Below are positions 25,203 through 34,361 of a stretch of DNA of 64,000 nt, in pieces. Made by a program: the position numbers and the translations under genes. This DNA is from a virus. The DNA is taken from IMG/VR virus record IMGVR_UViG_3300047552_000910, positions 34,930-98,929 of that record; one strand, given 5' to 3'. A model generated the notes under the pieces. That model did no database searches. It was not told the origin of the DNA and saw only the letters and a list, made by a program, of their open reading frames with translations. The number at the start of each line of letters is the position of its first letter. Position 1 is the stretch's first letter.

Positions 25203-26399
25203 TTAATTGATAGTAATTATATCGTTTTTAAATATAATATGGTCGTCTACAACATACCGATTAACAACAAAATCTAATTGATTAAATGTAAATTTAGTAT
25301 CGGCCATATGTTTTTGTATATTTTTAACAATTTTAGTGCCACTTCCTGGCAAGCAATAGCATAATACCACGGAAGGAGTAAAACCCATTTCTTGTTTTGC
25401 TGTAAGTTGCGAGCTTCGCATCCAATACGGCAAATAGTTACGTTCAACATTTAATACTTCGTCGTTATTTCGCCAATCTCTAATTCTATTACGCCAATTA
25501 GTAATAGAATTAACGGAATATACAGTGGGTAGCGGATCTGATACTAAGTATTCTCCGTTATCTACACTTAAATAAACATTAGCTTTAACATTATTTCGAC
25601 TTGCGTCATTTAATTCATCAAAATCTCTAGTCCAGTATATATCACAATCGTTGTCTGCAGAAATTGGAGAGGTCACCATTGATGATAGTTTAACTCTATC
25701 AGGTAATGCAATGTTATTATATTCTAAAGAATCTTTCATTATTAGATAAACAACTTCGTATATTCCTATAGCAGGATTTGTTTGCGGTAAAACTGCTCTA
25801 GCTACTTTAAGTTGGCCGAATGTAAATCTCTTTGTTCTATTACCAGCCCGCATTGCACTAATATACTTTATTACATTAGTTTTTTCAACGCCCGCTAACA
25901 CTAACATATTAAGTTCTCGTTGAATACCGAATTGTTTATTATCTGGCTCGTATATATATTTTGGCGGGAAAATGTAATTGTTATTTATAAATTCATTCCA
26001 TATATTTCGTTGTTCTTTAGATAACAGCGGTTTAGCTATAACATTTTTATATGCAATGTTAATTACCGTGAACACAAATTCTTTATTAGCCGATTCGAAA
26101 TTATTAGGATCAATTGCTGTAACAGTAAATGTAAAGGTTGCATCTATATTAGTTGAGCTGTTGTCAAATGTAGTATTTCCTGAATCGAATTTAGTTATGC
26201 CTTCAGTATCATAATCATAAATTAAGTTTACTTCGCCGGAAATAATACCGTAAAGACTTAAATCTAAACCTGGAGGTAATTTGCCTGCTGCAATAGTATA
26301 AAAAACTAACCCGCTATTTGAAGTAGCAGTTAATATTTTAGTAACCGCCGTATTTGGCGTTAATATGCCTAAATCGGAATTAGTGATCCAAGATATCAT
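25203..26399 (-). CDS. structural protein with Ig-like (He_PIG) domain
   Basis: 398 aa. The N-terminal 120 residues look like a putative Ig fold (AAGKLPPGLDLSLYGIISGE, then FTFTVTAIDPNNF). The rest is a mixed domain rich in Asn and Tyr (NIWNEFINNNYIFPPKYIYE; NWRNRIRDWRNNDEVLNVER). Its place between two fibre genes in the same operon, and the Ig-like domain, point to a baseplate or tail protein. A T4 gp53-like baseplate role is possible but cannot be shown here. Confidence 0.65.
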   Translation of the reverse strand: MISWITNSDLGILTPNTAVTKILTATSNSGLVFYTIAAGKLPPGLDLSLYGIISGEVNLIYDYDTEGITKFDSGNTTFDNSSTNIDATFTFTVTAIDPNNFESANKEFVFTVINIAYKNVIAKPLLSKEQRNIWNEFINNNYIFPPKYIYEPDNKQFGIQRELNMLVLAGVEKTNVIKYISAMRAGNRTKRFTFGQLKVARAVLPQTNPAIGIYEVVYLIMKDSLEYNNIALPDRVKLSSMVTSPISADNDCDIYWTRDFDELNDASRNNVKANVYLSVDNGEYLVSDPLPTVYSVNSITNWRNRIRDWRNNDEVLNVERNYLPYWMRSSQLTAKQEMGFTPSVVLCYCLPGSGTKIVKNIQKHMADTKFTFNQLDFVVNRYVVDDHIIFKNDIITIN

Positions 26400-26419
26400 T
26401 AATAAGTTTACTCCAGCAA

Positions 26420-27910
26420 TTAACCGCGAATTACATAAAATGTAGCAGGGTCGGGTGTCGGTATAGCATCATATAGTGCTTGTGTTAATGAAATAATATT
26501 TGTAATTCTTGTTGCACCAGGCACCGAAGATATATCTGATACCACTTTTGTATCATTTAATATTTTACCTTGTGCTGCAGACAGTGCAGCTACAATGGAC
26601 GTACTGTCAAGTGAATTAATTACCGATATGGTAACTCCTTGGATGCCTTGTGTACCTTGTATGCCCTGAACACCTTGCGAACCAACGCCAGCATTGCCAG
26701 TTCTGCCGGTGCTACCTTGGATTCCTTGCATGCCATCGGCACCCTGTATACCAATACTGCCAGTGTCTCCGGTTGTTCCTTGTGTTCCTTGAAGTCCTTG
26801 TGTTCCTTGGAAACTTCTACCTTGCGTGCCTTGATTTCCTTGTAAACCTTGAATGCCTTGGACTCCTTGCAATCCGATTACACCGGATGTGCCAATTAAT
26901 CCTTGTAAGCCAATTAGTCCTTGTGTGCCGTCTATTCCTTGAATGCCTTGCCCTGCAAATAAGCCATCTATGCCTTGTAAGCCAATTAATCCTTGGAGTC
27001 CTTGGAGTCCAAGTTCTCCTTGGAGGCCAGTTTCGCCGGTATAGCCTTGTATTCCTTGTACGCCCTGTATGCCAGCTTGTCCGGTAGACCCGTCCAAACC
27101 TTGAAGTCCTTGAATACCTTGTCCTGCAAATAACCCATTAATACCTTGGGCACCGTCAAATCCCTGGACACCTTGCTCTCCTTGGAGTCCTTGTGTCCCT
27201 TGTCTTCCTTGGAGTCCTTGTGTCCCCTGCCTTCCTTGAATACCTTGAATACCTTGAATACCTTGAATACTTTGCGTTCCTTGCGTGCCTTGCGTTCCTT
27301 GCGTTCCTTGTAATCCTTGTCTGCCTTGCGTCCCTTGTAATCCTTGCCTACCTTGAACTCCAGTAAAGCCCTGAATACCTTGAATGCTTTGATTTCCTTG
27401 TACGCCCTGAACTCCTTGCGTACCTTGTGTTCCTTGCCTTCCTTGTACGCCCTGGCGACCTTGAATACCTTGTAACCCTTGTATGCCTTGAATACTTTGA
27501 ACACCTTGAATTCCTTGTATACCTTGTATACCCTGTATACCTTGGTTGCCGCGAGCACCTTGCGCACCTTGTTTTCCTTGAATGCCTTGTACACCTTGAT
27601 TACTTGATAACCCTTGCAAGCCTTGCAAGCCTTGTAGTCCGTACAAGCCTTGTAATCCTTGTATGCCTTGTATGCCTTGCAGTCCTTGTATGCCTTGTAT
27701 GCTTTGTATGCCTTGGAATCCTAATAACCCCTGGAGACCTTGGATTCCAAATACACCTTGCAAGCCTTGCGGCCCGGGTATTAGATGAACCCCGTCAATT
27801 ATGCCTTGCATTGATAAAAAATTATTATTAACCTTTTGGAATGCGGCGCGAACATTGTCGCCTGTGCCATCATTTGCATAATTGCCGATAAGAATAGGGT
27901 CTATTGTCAT
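26420..27910 (-). CDS. collagen-like long fibre protein
   Basis: 496 aa. The N-terminal module GNYANDGTGDNVRAAFQKVN is a common fibre attachment motif. Residues about 48-425 are an almost unbroken Gly-x-y array, mostly GIQ, GLQ and GTQ triplets, with IPGPQG at its start. The C-terminus (VINSLDSTSIVAALSAAQGK, ending in FYVIRG) may trimerise the chains. The many near-identical DNA triplets make length variation by recombination likely. It is the first gene after the late promoter at 27934, with AGGA before the ATG. Confidence 0.85.
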   Translation of the reverse strand: MTIDPILIGNYANDGTGDNVRAAFQKVNNNFLSMQGIIDGVHLIPGPQGLQGVFGIQGLQGLLGFQGIQSIQGIQGLQGIQGIQGLQGLYGLQGLQGLQGLSSNQGVQGIQGKQGAQGARGNQGIQGIQGIQGIQGVQSIQGIQGLQGIQGRQGVQGRQGTQGTQGVQGVQGNQSIQGIQGFTGVQGRQGLQGTQGRQGLQGTQGTQGTQGTQSIQGIQGIQGIQGRQGTQGLQGRQGTQGLQGEQGVQGFDGAQGINGLFAGQGIQGLQGLDGSTGQAGIQGVQGIQGYTGETGLQGELGLQGLQGLIGLQGIDGLFAGQGIQGIDGTQGLIGLQGLIGTSGVIGLQGVQGIQGLQGNQGTQGRSFQGTQGLQGTQGTTGDTGSIGIQGADGMQGIQGSTGRTGNAGVGSQGVQGIQGTQGIQGVTISVINSLDSTSIVAALSAAQGKILNDTKVVSDISSVPGATRITNIISLTQALYDAIPTPDPATFYVIRG

Positions 27911-27933
27911 GGTATATCCTGAAATTCACTTAT

Positions 27934-27947
27934 AGTATTTACCTGTT
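27934..27947 (-). promoter_or_regulatory. late promoter motif AACAGGTAAATACT
   Basis: Same 14 bases as at 14390 and 21586, 24 bases before the ATG at 27910. Placed between the terminator at 27979-28000 and the fibre operon. Confidence 0.7.
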
Positions 27948-27978
27948 ATTGGATAAAGCTAATTTTCTAATCAAAAAA

Positions 27979-28000
27979 ATACCGCAAATGATTGCGGTAT
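27979..28000 (-). terminator. rho-independent terminator of the queD operon
   Basis: 8-bp stem ATACCGCA/TGCGGTAT with a 6-base loop, followed by TTTTTTT on the minus strand (27972-27978). It lies eight bases after the stop of the 54-aa membrane protein gene. Confidence 0.85.
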
Positions 28001-28007
28001 GTTATAA

Positions 28008-28172
28008 TTAATTTGACCAGTGTTGAATAATTCCGGCAATAATAGTCAAGTTAGTAATTAAATATATTAGAATTATCATAGTTCGGACGATAGCAATTTT
28101 ATCGGCTTCGGCATCATCCGAACTTGCTTTTTCACCAAGGGACTTGGCCCATATTCTCCAAATTTGTTTCAT
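28008..28172 (-). CDS. 54-aa membrane protein coupled to queD
   Basis: The gene starts at the ATG at 28172, overlapping the QueD stop as ATGA. A basic N-terminus (MKQIWRIWAKSLGEK) and an acidic stretch (DDAEAD) are followed by one hydrophobic segment (about 32-50: MIILIYLITNLTIIAGIIQ). It is a single-span inner-membrane protein of unknown role. Coupling to queD and the shared terminator place both in one short operon. Confidence 0.75.
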   Translation of the reverse strand: MKQIWRIWAKSLGEKASSDDAEADKIAIVRTMIILIYLITNLTIIAGIIQHWSN

Positions 28173-28720
28173 TCGCCTGTATATTTACAATGCGATTTTG
28201 CAGTTTCCCACAATTCTACTGATACAACAGTAGCAAAGTCTTTAATTTGCGATTGCACATATTGTTTAATATGTTTACAAATATTTTCAGAAGTAGGAAC
28301 AAAATCAACCAATACAAACGAATCAACAAATTCATCCATTAGCGTATCTGCATCTAACGGTAATGCTCCGGAGCACAACTCTCCGAGATTTGTAAAATTT
28401 AACAACGGACCAGGAGCCCATTTCATCCCTGTAATTGTACGGAATAACGGATCGTTAACATCGATCATAAACTTATGATCTAGTACTTCGTCGACAAACT
28501 TTTTTACGAAGTTTAAGTTCTTAAAATCTGTAACCATTCCAGACTGATCTAATTTATCCGATCCAAGATGCACTTTAATCGTATAGCTGTGGCCGTGAAG
28601 ATGTTTGCATTTTGTGTACGTATCGATACTAAGCTCTGGATTATTTAGTTGTTGTGCCCAAACACGATGCCCCATTTCAAAATTAAAACTTTTTGATATT
28701 GTCCACTTATAGTCGTTCAT
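28169..28720 (-). CDS. queD: QueD-like 6-carboxytetrahydropterin synthase
   Basis: 183 aa (E. coli QueD 121; an insertion around 95-130 explains the difference). Zinc ligands H18, H42 and H44 and the catalytic Cys C38 appear in MGH and CKHLHGH, with LDHKFMIDVND and the C-terminal catalytic Glu in VELWETAKSHC. QueD converts dihydroneopterin triphosphate to 6-carboxy-tetrahydropterin, the second step toward preQ0. With the DpdA-like protein it suggests 7-deazaguanine in the phage DNA. FolE, QueE and QueC are not in this window. AAGGAGC precedes the ATG. A pterin-synthase function is the alternative. Confidence 0.87.
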   Translation of the reverse strand: MNDYKWTISKSFNFEMGHRVWAQQLNNPELSIDTYTKCKHLHGHSYTIKVHLGSDKLDQSGMVTDFKNLNFVKKFVDEVLDHKFMIDVNDPLFRTITGMKWAPGPLLNFTNLGELCSGALPLDADTLMDEFVDSFVLVDFVPTSENICKHIKQYVQSQIKDFATVVSVELWETAKSHCKYTGE

Positions 28721-28773
28721 TTAACGCTCCTTAAAATATATATTTTATACGAAATAAAAAAGAAAAGCAAATT

Positions 28774-28781
28774 TATAAATA
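28774..28781 (+). promoter_or_regulatory. T4-type late promoter TATAAATA
   Basis: An exact TATAAATA box on the plus strand, 61 bases before the GIY-YIG ATG. It suggests late-only expression of the endonuclease, as for several free-standing T4 homing endonuclease genes. Confidence 0.7.
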
Positions 28782-28841
28782 ATGGTGTAGTTCGCGGAAC
28801 ACCCATTCCCAACTACCCTAACAATATGGAGCATTGCCAGC

Positions 28842-29504
28842 ATGAATATTTATTATGTTTACGCATATTTACGAAACAAATCTTCCCAAATAGCAGAAAT
28901 TGGAACGCCTTATTACATCGGCAAAGGTAAAAATAATAGAGCGTATCAGAAACACCGAACTGGTTCACGCGGCATTTCGCTTCCTTTAGACAAATCTAAT
29001 ATTGTAATATTAGAAAGAAATTTAACCGAAGTTGGTGCACTTGCATTAGAGCGCAGAATGATAAGATGGTATGGCCGGAAAGATTTAGGAACCGGTATAT
29101 TGCTAAACTTAACAGACGGCGGAGACGGTGCTCCAAATGTTATAATTACAGAAAATAAAAGGTTAAAACTGCAAGCTGCGGCCCGCCACCGCCCGCCGTT
29201 ATCAGCAGAAACCAGAGAAAAAATAGGTAGAAAACATGCTGGTATGAAAAAATTTTCAGAAGAGCAAAAAATTGAAATGTCATCTAATCGGGCATTATGC
29301 AGGTGGTGGAATAACGGTATAATTCAATTTTTTGTTCCGACTCCGCCCGATTCTTCTTTTATTCGAGGAAGACTGCCTTTTAATAACATAGGAGCTAAAA
29401 TAGGTTCTGACATAAACAAAGAAAAAAGGTGGTGGACTAATGGAAGCACTCAGGTATTTTCTAAAGGCTGTCCTAACGAAGAATTTAGACCAGGACGAAA
29501 ATAA
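28842..29504 (+). CDS. GIY-YIG homing endonuclease
   Basis: 220 aa, the only rightward gene in this part. The GIY-YIG core is [10 protein letters not shown] with [18 protein letters not shown] (about 20-37), followed by an [12 protein letters not shown] segment. A helix-turn-helix-like NUMOD3 region ([25 protein letters not shown]) and two WWNNG/WWTNG repeats at the C-terminus should bind DNA. It sits between the intact queD and a broken copy of the queD start, so its target is probably in or next to queD. Confidence 0.88.
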   Translation: MNIYYVYAYLRNKSSQIAEIGTPYYIGKGKNNRAYQKHRTGSRGISLPLDKSNIVILERNLTEVGALALERRMIRWYGRKDLGTGILLNLTDGGDGAPNVIITENKRLKLQAAARHRPPLSAETREKIGRKHAGMKKFSEEQKIEMSSNRALCRWWNNGIIQFFVPTPPDSSFIRGRLPFNNIGAKIGSDINKEKRWWTNGSTQVFSKGCPNEEFRPGRK

Positions 29505-29506
29505 AA

Positions 29507-29605
29507 TTATACAATATCAAGCTCTGGGTTATTTAATTGCTGTGCCCACACCCGGTGGCCCATTTCGAAATTAAAACTTTTTGATATTGTCCACTTGTAA
29601 TCCAT
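29507..29605 (-). pseudogene. truncated duplicate of the queD 5' end
   Basis: A 32-codon frame whose residues 2-29 are identical to QueD residues 3-30 (ending QQLNNPEL) and which then runs into three unrelated codons and a stop next to the endonuclease gene. The DNA differs from the intact queD at about ten mostly silent sites, so it is not a recent copy of it. No ribosome site is visible. It looks like a homing scar. Confidence 0.88.
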
Positions 29606-29610
29606 AATTT

Positions 29611-30855
29611 TTAGCCTGTTTTTAATAGAATGATATTATCGTTCATTCTGCCTGTTGCTCGAATGTCGACTGTAGTAACGTCGTCTAGAAACTTACGTAG
29701 TGCTACTTTATTAGCTGCTTTAAACGCAGCAATCTGCACTACTGGTTGCCTTAATGTTTTACCGATGCTTCTAGTTTCATCAAATCCAATAATACTAGTT
29801 CCTTTGACTGACAATGTAGAATTATCTGATGTTACGTATTTAAACAATTTTCGAGTATTAGTATCGTATGCCCACAATTCTTTAGCACCAATAATATCAA
29901 CAGGGTTGATACTTACTAGCTTGAGGAATTCATCTATTTTCTTGTATTTCAAAGAAGCCACTATTTTATCTTTAGGAACAACCTTGGAAATAGTCTTACG
30001 AACTGTTGGTTTACGAACAACTTTAGCTTCTTCAGTTAAGATTTTGCAAGCAGACATAATTTCTTGGTAGAAAGTAATCAACCCTCGAATTTGCTTTTTA
30101 CTACGAGTATTATATCCTTCTCTTAACTGAGGATCGGCATTACTAGAAGCAAGTTCCAATAATTCAGTTAAAGGAGAAGTATAGAAATCTGTAATAATAC
30201 GAGCATGCGCAGGTTTTACTTGCTTACCTTTCAAATAGTTTAGTACTTTGAACGCACTAAATAATTGTTCGTCGCCAGAAACCCAATAATCTTCAATCAA
30301 TTCATCGATGTCTACCACCATATTTAGAGCAATGTCTTTAACTCGTTCTTGAATAGAAACTACAGGTTTAGAAACTGCTTTGGTTATTGGTGTAACTGGT
30401 TGTTGCGTATCGGTACTAACTTCGTCTACTAGTAGTAAGTCATTTTTCCCGTCTTGAATAGCTTGATTCACCATCTTAAGGAGCCATTCAGAGCAATCCT
30501 TACCGTTATTAAAGTCGTCTCGTTGGGGAGTCATTCCTTTAATTAAAGAAGAAGCAATAGCACCCATAGTAACAGAGCATCGCCAATCTTTAGTTTTCTT
30601 AAACTTAGCAATATCAGTTGATTCTGCACCGATATTAGTAAGCCACTTAATAACAATTGGCTTTAAGTCTTTACCGGAGTATTTAAGATTATAATAATTC
30701 AGTGCCTTATAGAAGTTAGAAGAAAACTCGTCTACCTCCCACATATCGCATCCGTCCCAAGACGGCGAGTTATCTACCTTAGACGATGCACGATGCTTAT
30801 CGATTTGCTTTGCTGTGACCCGCGTCCGTGTTGCTACTTTTGCACGTAATGCCAT
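29611..30855 (-). CDS. conserved T4-like phage protein of unknown function
   Basis: 414 aa, basic and Lys-rich. An N-terminal helical region is followed by a linker with Thr/Pro/Val. The conserved C-terminal domain (about 300-414: SINPVDIIGAKELWAYDTNT, then SVKGTSIIGFDETRS and RKFLDDVTTVDIRATGRMND) recalls a large hypothetical protein of many T4-like phages. No enzyme motif is seen. A strong promoter is at 30888-30916, so it is probably made early. Confidence 0.68.
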   Translation of the reverse strand: MALRAKVATRTRVTAKQIDKHRASSKVDNSPSWDGCDMWEVDEFSSNFYKALNYYNLKYSGKDLKPIVIKWLTNIGAESTDIAKFKKTKDWRCSVTMGAIASSLIKGMTPQRDDFNNGKDCSEWLLKMVNQAIQDGKNDLLLVDEVSTDTQQPVTPITKAVSKPVVSIQERVKDIALNMVVDIDELIEDYWVSGDEQLFSAFKVLNYLKGKQVKPAHARIITDFYTSPLTELLELASSNADPQLREGYNTRSKKQIRGLITFYQEIMSACKILTEEAKVVRKPTVRKTISKVVPKDKIVASLKYKKIDEFLKLVSINPVDIIGAKELWAYDTNTRKLFKYVTSDNSTLSVKGTSIIGFDETRSIGKTLRQPVVQIAAFKAANKVALRKFLDDVTTVDIRATGRMNDNIILLKTG

Positions 30856-30887
30856 GTTATGATGCCTTTAAAATAGACTGTATATAC

Positions 30888-30916
30888 ATTATACACGGTA
30901 TCACATAACTAGTCAA
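30888..30916 (-). promoter_or_regulatory. consensus sigma70-type promoter
   Basis: TTGACT, 17-bp spacer, TATAAT on the minus strand. Bases 2-4 of the -35 are the TGA stop codon of the gene at 30913. Confidence 0.85.
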
Positions 30917-31728
30917 GTCCAAAGTGCTCGTCTAATGTTAATTAACCGAATCAACATTTCGGTATCTTCATTATGATAATCTTGTTCGATTATATTAGTC
31001 TTATTTAATGCCGCAGCAGTTAGTTCTTGCTCTTCGGGGGTTTCGTCACCAATTCCTCCAAGAGAAAACCCCCTTTGGTCGCAAATAGCAGACCACCCGC
31101 TAGTATCGTGAGGATCTTCTCTTTCCGGACGAATTCTAGTCCACCAGTTATACAGCTCAAGAATCTCTTTCGCTTGAATTGCTTGGGGTGTTGGTTGTCC
31201 ATAATTTGGATCATCTTTGTCCGCCCACTCGTCGTCCATTACCAAGCTAGAAGCCCACTTTAAATGGTCGACGCCTGCTTTTTCACATCTCCAAGTGCGC
31301 CACCTAAACCAGCCTGTTGCATACCAAGGAGTATTGTACTCTTTTTCGGCGGTCTCGGAAAAAACCACGGACATCCATGCTTGTTCAATTGTCACAAAGT
31401 TGACTAATTCGTCAAATAAACAATGTAGCATTCGTTCATCAAACTCGTGCCATTCTCCTTTTTTCAAGGAAAAAGAAGTTAGTGTGTGAGTTTTAGTAAC
31501 AAATCTGTTATTAATCCAATATTTAACGGTATACAACCTATCTAATGGCCAATAAACAGTGTTTTGCAGCATATCCAAAAACTCTTCAGCAATCCAAAAG
31601 CGTAACGGGTGTGCCTTCTTTGCAACAGCATCCCATTCGCGCCAGCCTTTGCTTGTTTCTGCTTTAGGTTTAACTGTTCCGCGAATCCTATTAGCTAAGT
31701 CGGAATTACTCCAGTAATGAACTCTCAT
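30913..31728 (-). CDS. conserved phage protein of unknown function
   Basis: 271 aa from the ATG at 31728, which follows GGTGG; a start four codons earlier lacks a ribosome site. Very Trp-rich (WEWDAV-type segments; YATGWFRWRTWR; EILELYNWWTRIRPERED). I recall similar proteins in many large phages, without known function. The C-terminal part (GFSLGGIGDETPEEQELTAA) is conserved-looking. Its stop codon forms part of the next promoter. Confidence 0.65.
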   Translation of the reverse strand: MRVHYWSNSDLANRIRGTVKPKAETSKGWREWDAVAKKAHPLRFWIAEEFLDMLQNTVYWPLDRLYTVKYWINNRFVTKTHTLTSFSLKKGEWHEFDERMLHCLFDELVNFVTIEQAWMSVVFSETAEKEYNTPWYATGWFRWRTWRCEKAGVDHLKWASSLVMDDEWADKDDPNYGQPTPQAIQAKEILELYNWWTRIRPEREDPHDTSGWSAICDQRGFSLGGIGDETPEEQELTAAALNKTNIIEQDYHNEDTEMLIRLINIRRALWT

Positions 31729-32027
31729 ATTGGCCACCATTTATTGAATTTTAAATAATATAGATTATACAGTTTTTTGTGAAGCCAAATCGGCTTCTTA
31801 AATTTGAAGAAATTTTCTGATTTAAAATCATACGAAAAATGCGACCCTACGCATAATTCAAACAATTTCCACCGAAAAACCCATTTACATTTTTCGAAAA
31901 ATGTTAATTGGTACAAATTGTACCCGTCCTCTTCGTATTCGGCAGTATATTTATACAACTTTCCGCGATATTCACATAAACCGCGTAACGGTTTATCGTA
32001 AAAATCCGAAATGAATAGTAGTTTCAT
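31725..32027 (-). CDS. small basic aromatic protein, unknown
   Basis: 100 aa, rich in Tyr, Phe, Trp and Lys (EYRGKLYKYTAEYEEDGYN; KWVFRWKLFELCVG). Overlaps the next gene by 4 bp and follows dut by seven bases. Probably part of the nucleotide-metabolism transcript. No family recognised. Confidence 0.6.
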   Translation of the reverse strand: MKLLFISDFYDKPLRGLCEYRGKLYKYTAEYEEDGYNLYQLTFFEKCKWVFRWKLFELCVGSHFSYDFKSENFFKFKKPIWLHKKLYNLYYLKFNKWWPI

Positions 32028-32033
32028 GGTTTG

Positions 32034-32495
32034 CTATTGTTTAGTGGACCCGAAACCATTTTCTCCCCGAATAGTATTATTAGAAAACTCGTTTACTATA
32101 GAAAAATCAGCTTTTGCAGTATACAACAGCATTGCTTGGGCGATATATTCACCCGGTTCGATGACAATCGGTCCTAATGTTCTATTATAGACACAAGCTG
32201 TTAATTGACCTTGATAGTCGGAGTCTATCACGCCTGAACTATTCCCTAATACTACACCTTTTTTACAACCTTTACCTGACCTAGGAACCATTAACAAAAC
32301 ATAAGACGGGTCTTTAATCCAAATAGATAGTCCAGTTGATATAAATGCAGTATTAAACGGTGCAATGTAAACTGGTTGGTCCGTTGCTGCTAATAAATCA
32401 AATGCAGCAGACCCGTCTGTAGCATAAGTAGGTGATTCCCAAACTCCATTTAAAAAGTTAGGATGTAAAAGTTTTAATTCGACTGGTAATTTCAT
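32034..32495 (-). CDS. dut: dUTP diphosphatase
   Basis: 153 aa, the usual size of trimeric dUTPase. All five motifs are visible: AAFDLLA, PRSGKG, GVIDSDYQGQL, an IAQAMLL segment in place of motif 4, and ENGFGSTKQ at the C-terminus. It splits dUTP to dUMP and pyrophosphate, which keeps uracil out of DNA and feeds dTMP synthesis. It belongs to a leftward run with the DNA ligase. Confidence 0.93.
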   Translation of the reverse strand: MKLPVELKLLHPNFLNGVWESPTYATDGSAAFDLLAATDQPVYIAPFNTAFISTGLSIWIKDPSYVLLMVPRSGKGCKKGVVLGNSSGVIDSDYQGQLTACVYNRTLGPIVIEPGEYIAQAMLLYTAKADFSIVNEFSNNTIRGENGFGSTKQ

Positions 32496-32503
32496 GATGT
32501 TCC

Positions 32504-32809
32504 TTATTGTAATTCAGTTTCTATTGCGTTAACTTCTTTATCATCGGTGCAAGGAACCACTTCTCCTTTTTCATTTAGGAAAATAGTTCCCCATACTTGA
32601 TTATCTTCTCTAAATTCAACAAATACTCGTTTATATATACAAAACAGCCGAGCATACGCAACAATATCTTCTTTTTCTTCATTTGTTTGAGCTTCTACTG
32701 TTTCTTTTTTACAGCTTCGTTCGGTGCCGTTGAGAGTAAAGATAAAAAATATCAAAATTAACGAGTAGATAGTCATCATAACCAAAAAAGTAATATCAGA
32801 CTTGTTCAT
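32504..32809 (-). CDS. single-span membrane protein, unknown
   Basis: 101 aa. One hydrophobic segment (about 8-27: FLVMMTIYSLILIFFIFTLN) near the N-terminus, then a soluble domain with three Cys and an acidic end (CTDDKEVNAIETELQ). It overlaps the upstream gene by 4 bp. No function can be inferred. Confidence 0.6.
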   Translation of the reverse strand: MNKSDITFLVMMTIYSLILIFFIFTLNGTERSCKKETVEAQTNEEKEDIVAYARLFCIYKRVFVEFREDNQVWGTIFLNEKGEVVPCTDDKEVNAIETELQ

Positions 32810-33027
32810 CTAAGTAAATCCATAGTTAATTCTTGCCCATAAACATGAGCAACTGGTTTAATCCAGCCGTTTAGTAGAGCTTGCCGAATAATCGTATCAT
32901 ATTCTGGAGGACAACTATCTGATATTTGAAAGCCTGCTCGTGGACAAATAGTATTTCCGCTTCTTAATAGGAATTGCGGGTGATCTTGCTGAATAGTCCT
33001 GATATTACATAGTTTAGTTTTAATCAT
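32806..33027 (-). CDS. small conserved phage protein, unknown
   Basis: 73 aa. The central part (FLLRSGNTICPRAGFQISDS and PPEYDTIIRQALLNGWIKPV) resembles a short protein found near DNA ligase genes in other T4-like phages, as far as I recall. Its ATG shares one base with the ligase upstream region and it overlaps the next gene by 4 bp. Function unknown. Confidence 0.62.
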   Translation of the reverse strand: MIKTKLCNIRTIQQDHPQFLLRSGNTICPRAGFQISDSCPPEYDTIIRQALLNGWIKPVAHVYGQELTMDLLR

Positions 33028-34361
33028 TACAGCTTTTCACCTGGTTGGAAGCCACGAAAACGAGAAAATCTCGGAAATCTAATACTATATGTGTTGTCTT
33101 GGTTTTGCGTTACAGCATCCCCATAGCACTCGATAATTTGCCCAATAAGGTCGCGCTTATGCTGCCAAAAATCAATACGATCATTGTCAGACAATCCACT
33201 GCCAACGTTAACTTGAATAAGTCTTCCTTCATCAATGCCCTTGCAAACCATTGCTCCAAGTCGTCCTGCATTCTTACCTGTGCCTTCTTCAACATCTATT
33301 ATCTCCAAATCTACAGAAATTACTGGCTTTAGCTTTAGCCATGCTGTACTTCTTTTACATTCATACGGAGCAGTTGGATCTTTAATTAGCAATCCTTCGT
33401 ATCCGTTGTCTAATGCTAGCTTGTTTATTTCCGTAAACTTAGTTTTACCGTCTTCAGTATCAAGATTTACTGTTTCTTGCCCTAACAGTTGGACATTAGG
33501 CAGTTGTTCTGATAGCGGAGTGTACCAATCTCTCAAATCATTAGAACGTTGTGTTTGTGATACTTCGTAAACACCACGTTTAAACTCAGTTAATGGAATC
33601 ATGTCAAACAAGTGAAGTACTGCGTCGCTTGTTTCTACGTTTTCTTTTCGTCTAAGTTGTTTCATTAAATCCTGGAAAGAACTTGACATAATTTCGCCGT
33701 CGAATACCATTGGTTCTTTAATAGTATCACTAATCGTACGAAATTGCTCCGTAATCTTATTAAAGTTTACTAATTCTTTTCCATTACGAGAAAATTGCAT
33801 AACATTATCAGGATACACAATAGTCAATACTCGTGTTCCGTCAAGCTTGGTTTCAATAATCTTTTCACCACTTAGCTTTGATTCGTGCTTTTTAGAATCA
33901 AACGCGAGTTGACATTCGAACACTGGAATAGTGTAGTTAGGATTGATATTCTTAACTACCTTATTTATAGTAACCTCGCTTAGTCCCGCCCGCAAGTCTT
34001 TAATAAGAATACGGCGATACCAATCGTTCCATTGTTCAATAGTTGATAGTTTCATTGAAACGTTAATTAAGTCGCGAGCAGCATTGCCCGTAACGTCCCT
34101 GTTACTTAGTGCTCGCAGTTCCTTTAAAAACAATGCCCAGTTATATCCAGGGCCGCTTGGTCCTTTATGGACTGGGATTTGCTTAACACCAAATGTTACT
34201 AACGAGTCTAATGCCAGTTTAAAACCGAGAAACAATTCGTTATTGTTTGCAATTGCTTCTCGTTCAATAATAGCCTCTTTAGCCAAACGAGAAGAAGTAC
34301 TTTCTAGTTCTTGGATAACAGACCATGCTTGTTGCATTTTAAAATCTCGATTTAGTTTCAA
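33027..34361 (-). CDS. 30: ATP-dependent DNA ligase (T4 gp30-like)
   Basis: 444 aa (T4 gp30 487). The nucleotidyltransferase motifs are ETKLDGTR with the adenylated Lys (motif I, about residue 170), VFDGEIM (motif III), GLLIKDP (motif IV) and AWLKLKP (motif V), followed by an OB-fold with EIIDVEEGTGKNAGRLGAM. The N-terminal helical domain matches that of T4 ligase. It seals nicks in replication and repair. It overlaps the small upstream gene by 23 bp. Confidence 0.93.
   Translation of the reverse strand: MKLNRDFKMQQAWSVIQELESTSSRLAKEAIIEREAIANNNELFLGFKLALDSLVTFGVKQIPVHKGPSGPGYNWALFLKELRALSNRDVTGNAARDLINVSMKLSTIEQWNDWYRRILIKDLRAGLSEVTINKVVKNINPNYTIPVFECQLAFDSKKHESKLSGEKIIETKLDGTRVLTIVYPDNVMQFSRNGKELVNFNKITEQFRTISDTIKEPMVFDGEIMSSSFQDLMKQLRRKENVETSDAVLHLFDMIPLTEFKRGVYEVSQTQRSNDLRDWYTPLSEQLPNVQLLGQETVNLDTEDGKTKFTEINKLALDNGYEGLLIKDPTAPYECKRSTAWLKLKPVISVDLEIIDVEEGTGKNAGRLGAMVCKGIDEGRLIQVNVGSGLSDNDRIDFWQHKRDLIGQIIECYGDAVTQNQDNTYSIRFPRFSRFRGFQPGEKL

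Noticed and set aside
26420-27910. Long open frames on both strands over the collagen-like gene, such as 26986-27594 minus and 27427-27831 plus
   Set aside because: They arise from the regular triplet repeat read in other frames, have biased Lys/Glu/Phe or Leu/Val/Cys composition and no ribosome sites.
28169-28720. Eukaryotic-type pyruvoyl-tetrahydropterin synthase instead of QueD
   Set aside because: C38 directly before the HLHGH zinc motif and the DpdA-like partner favour QueD, although the fold is shared.
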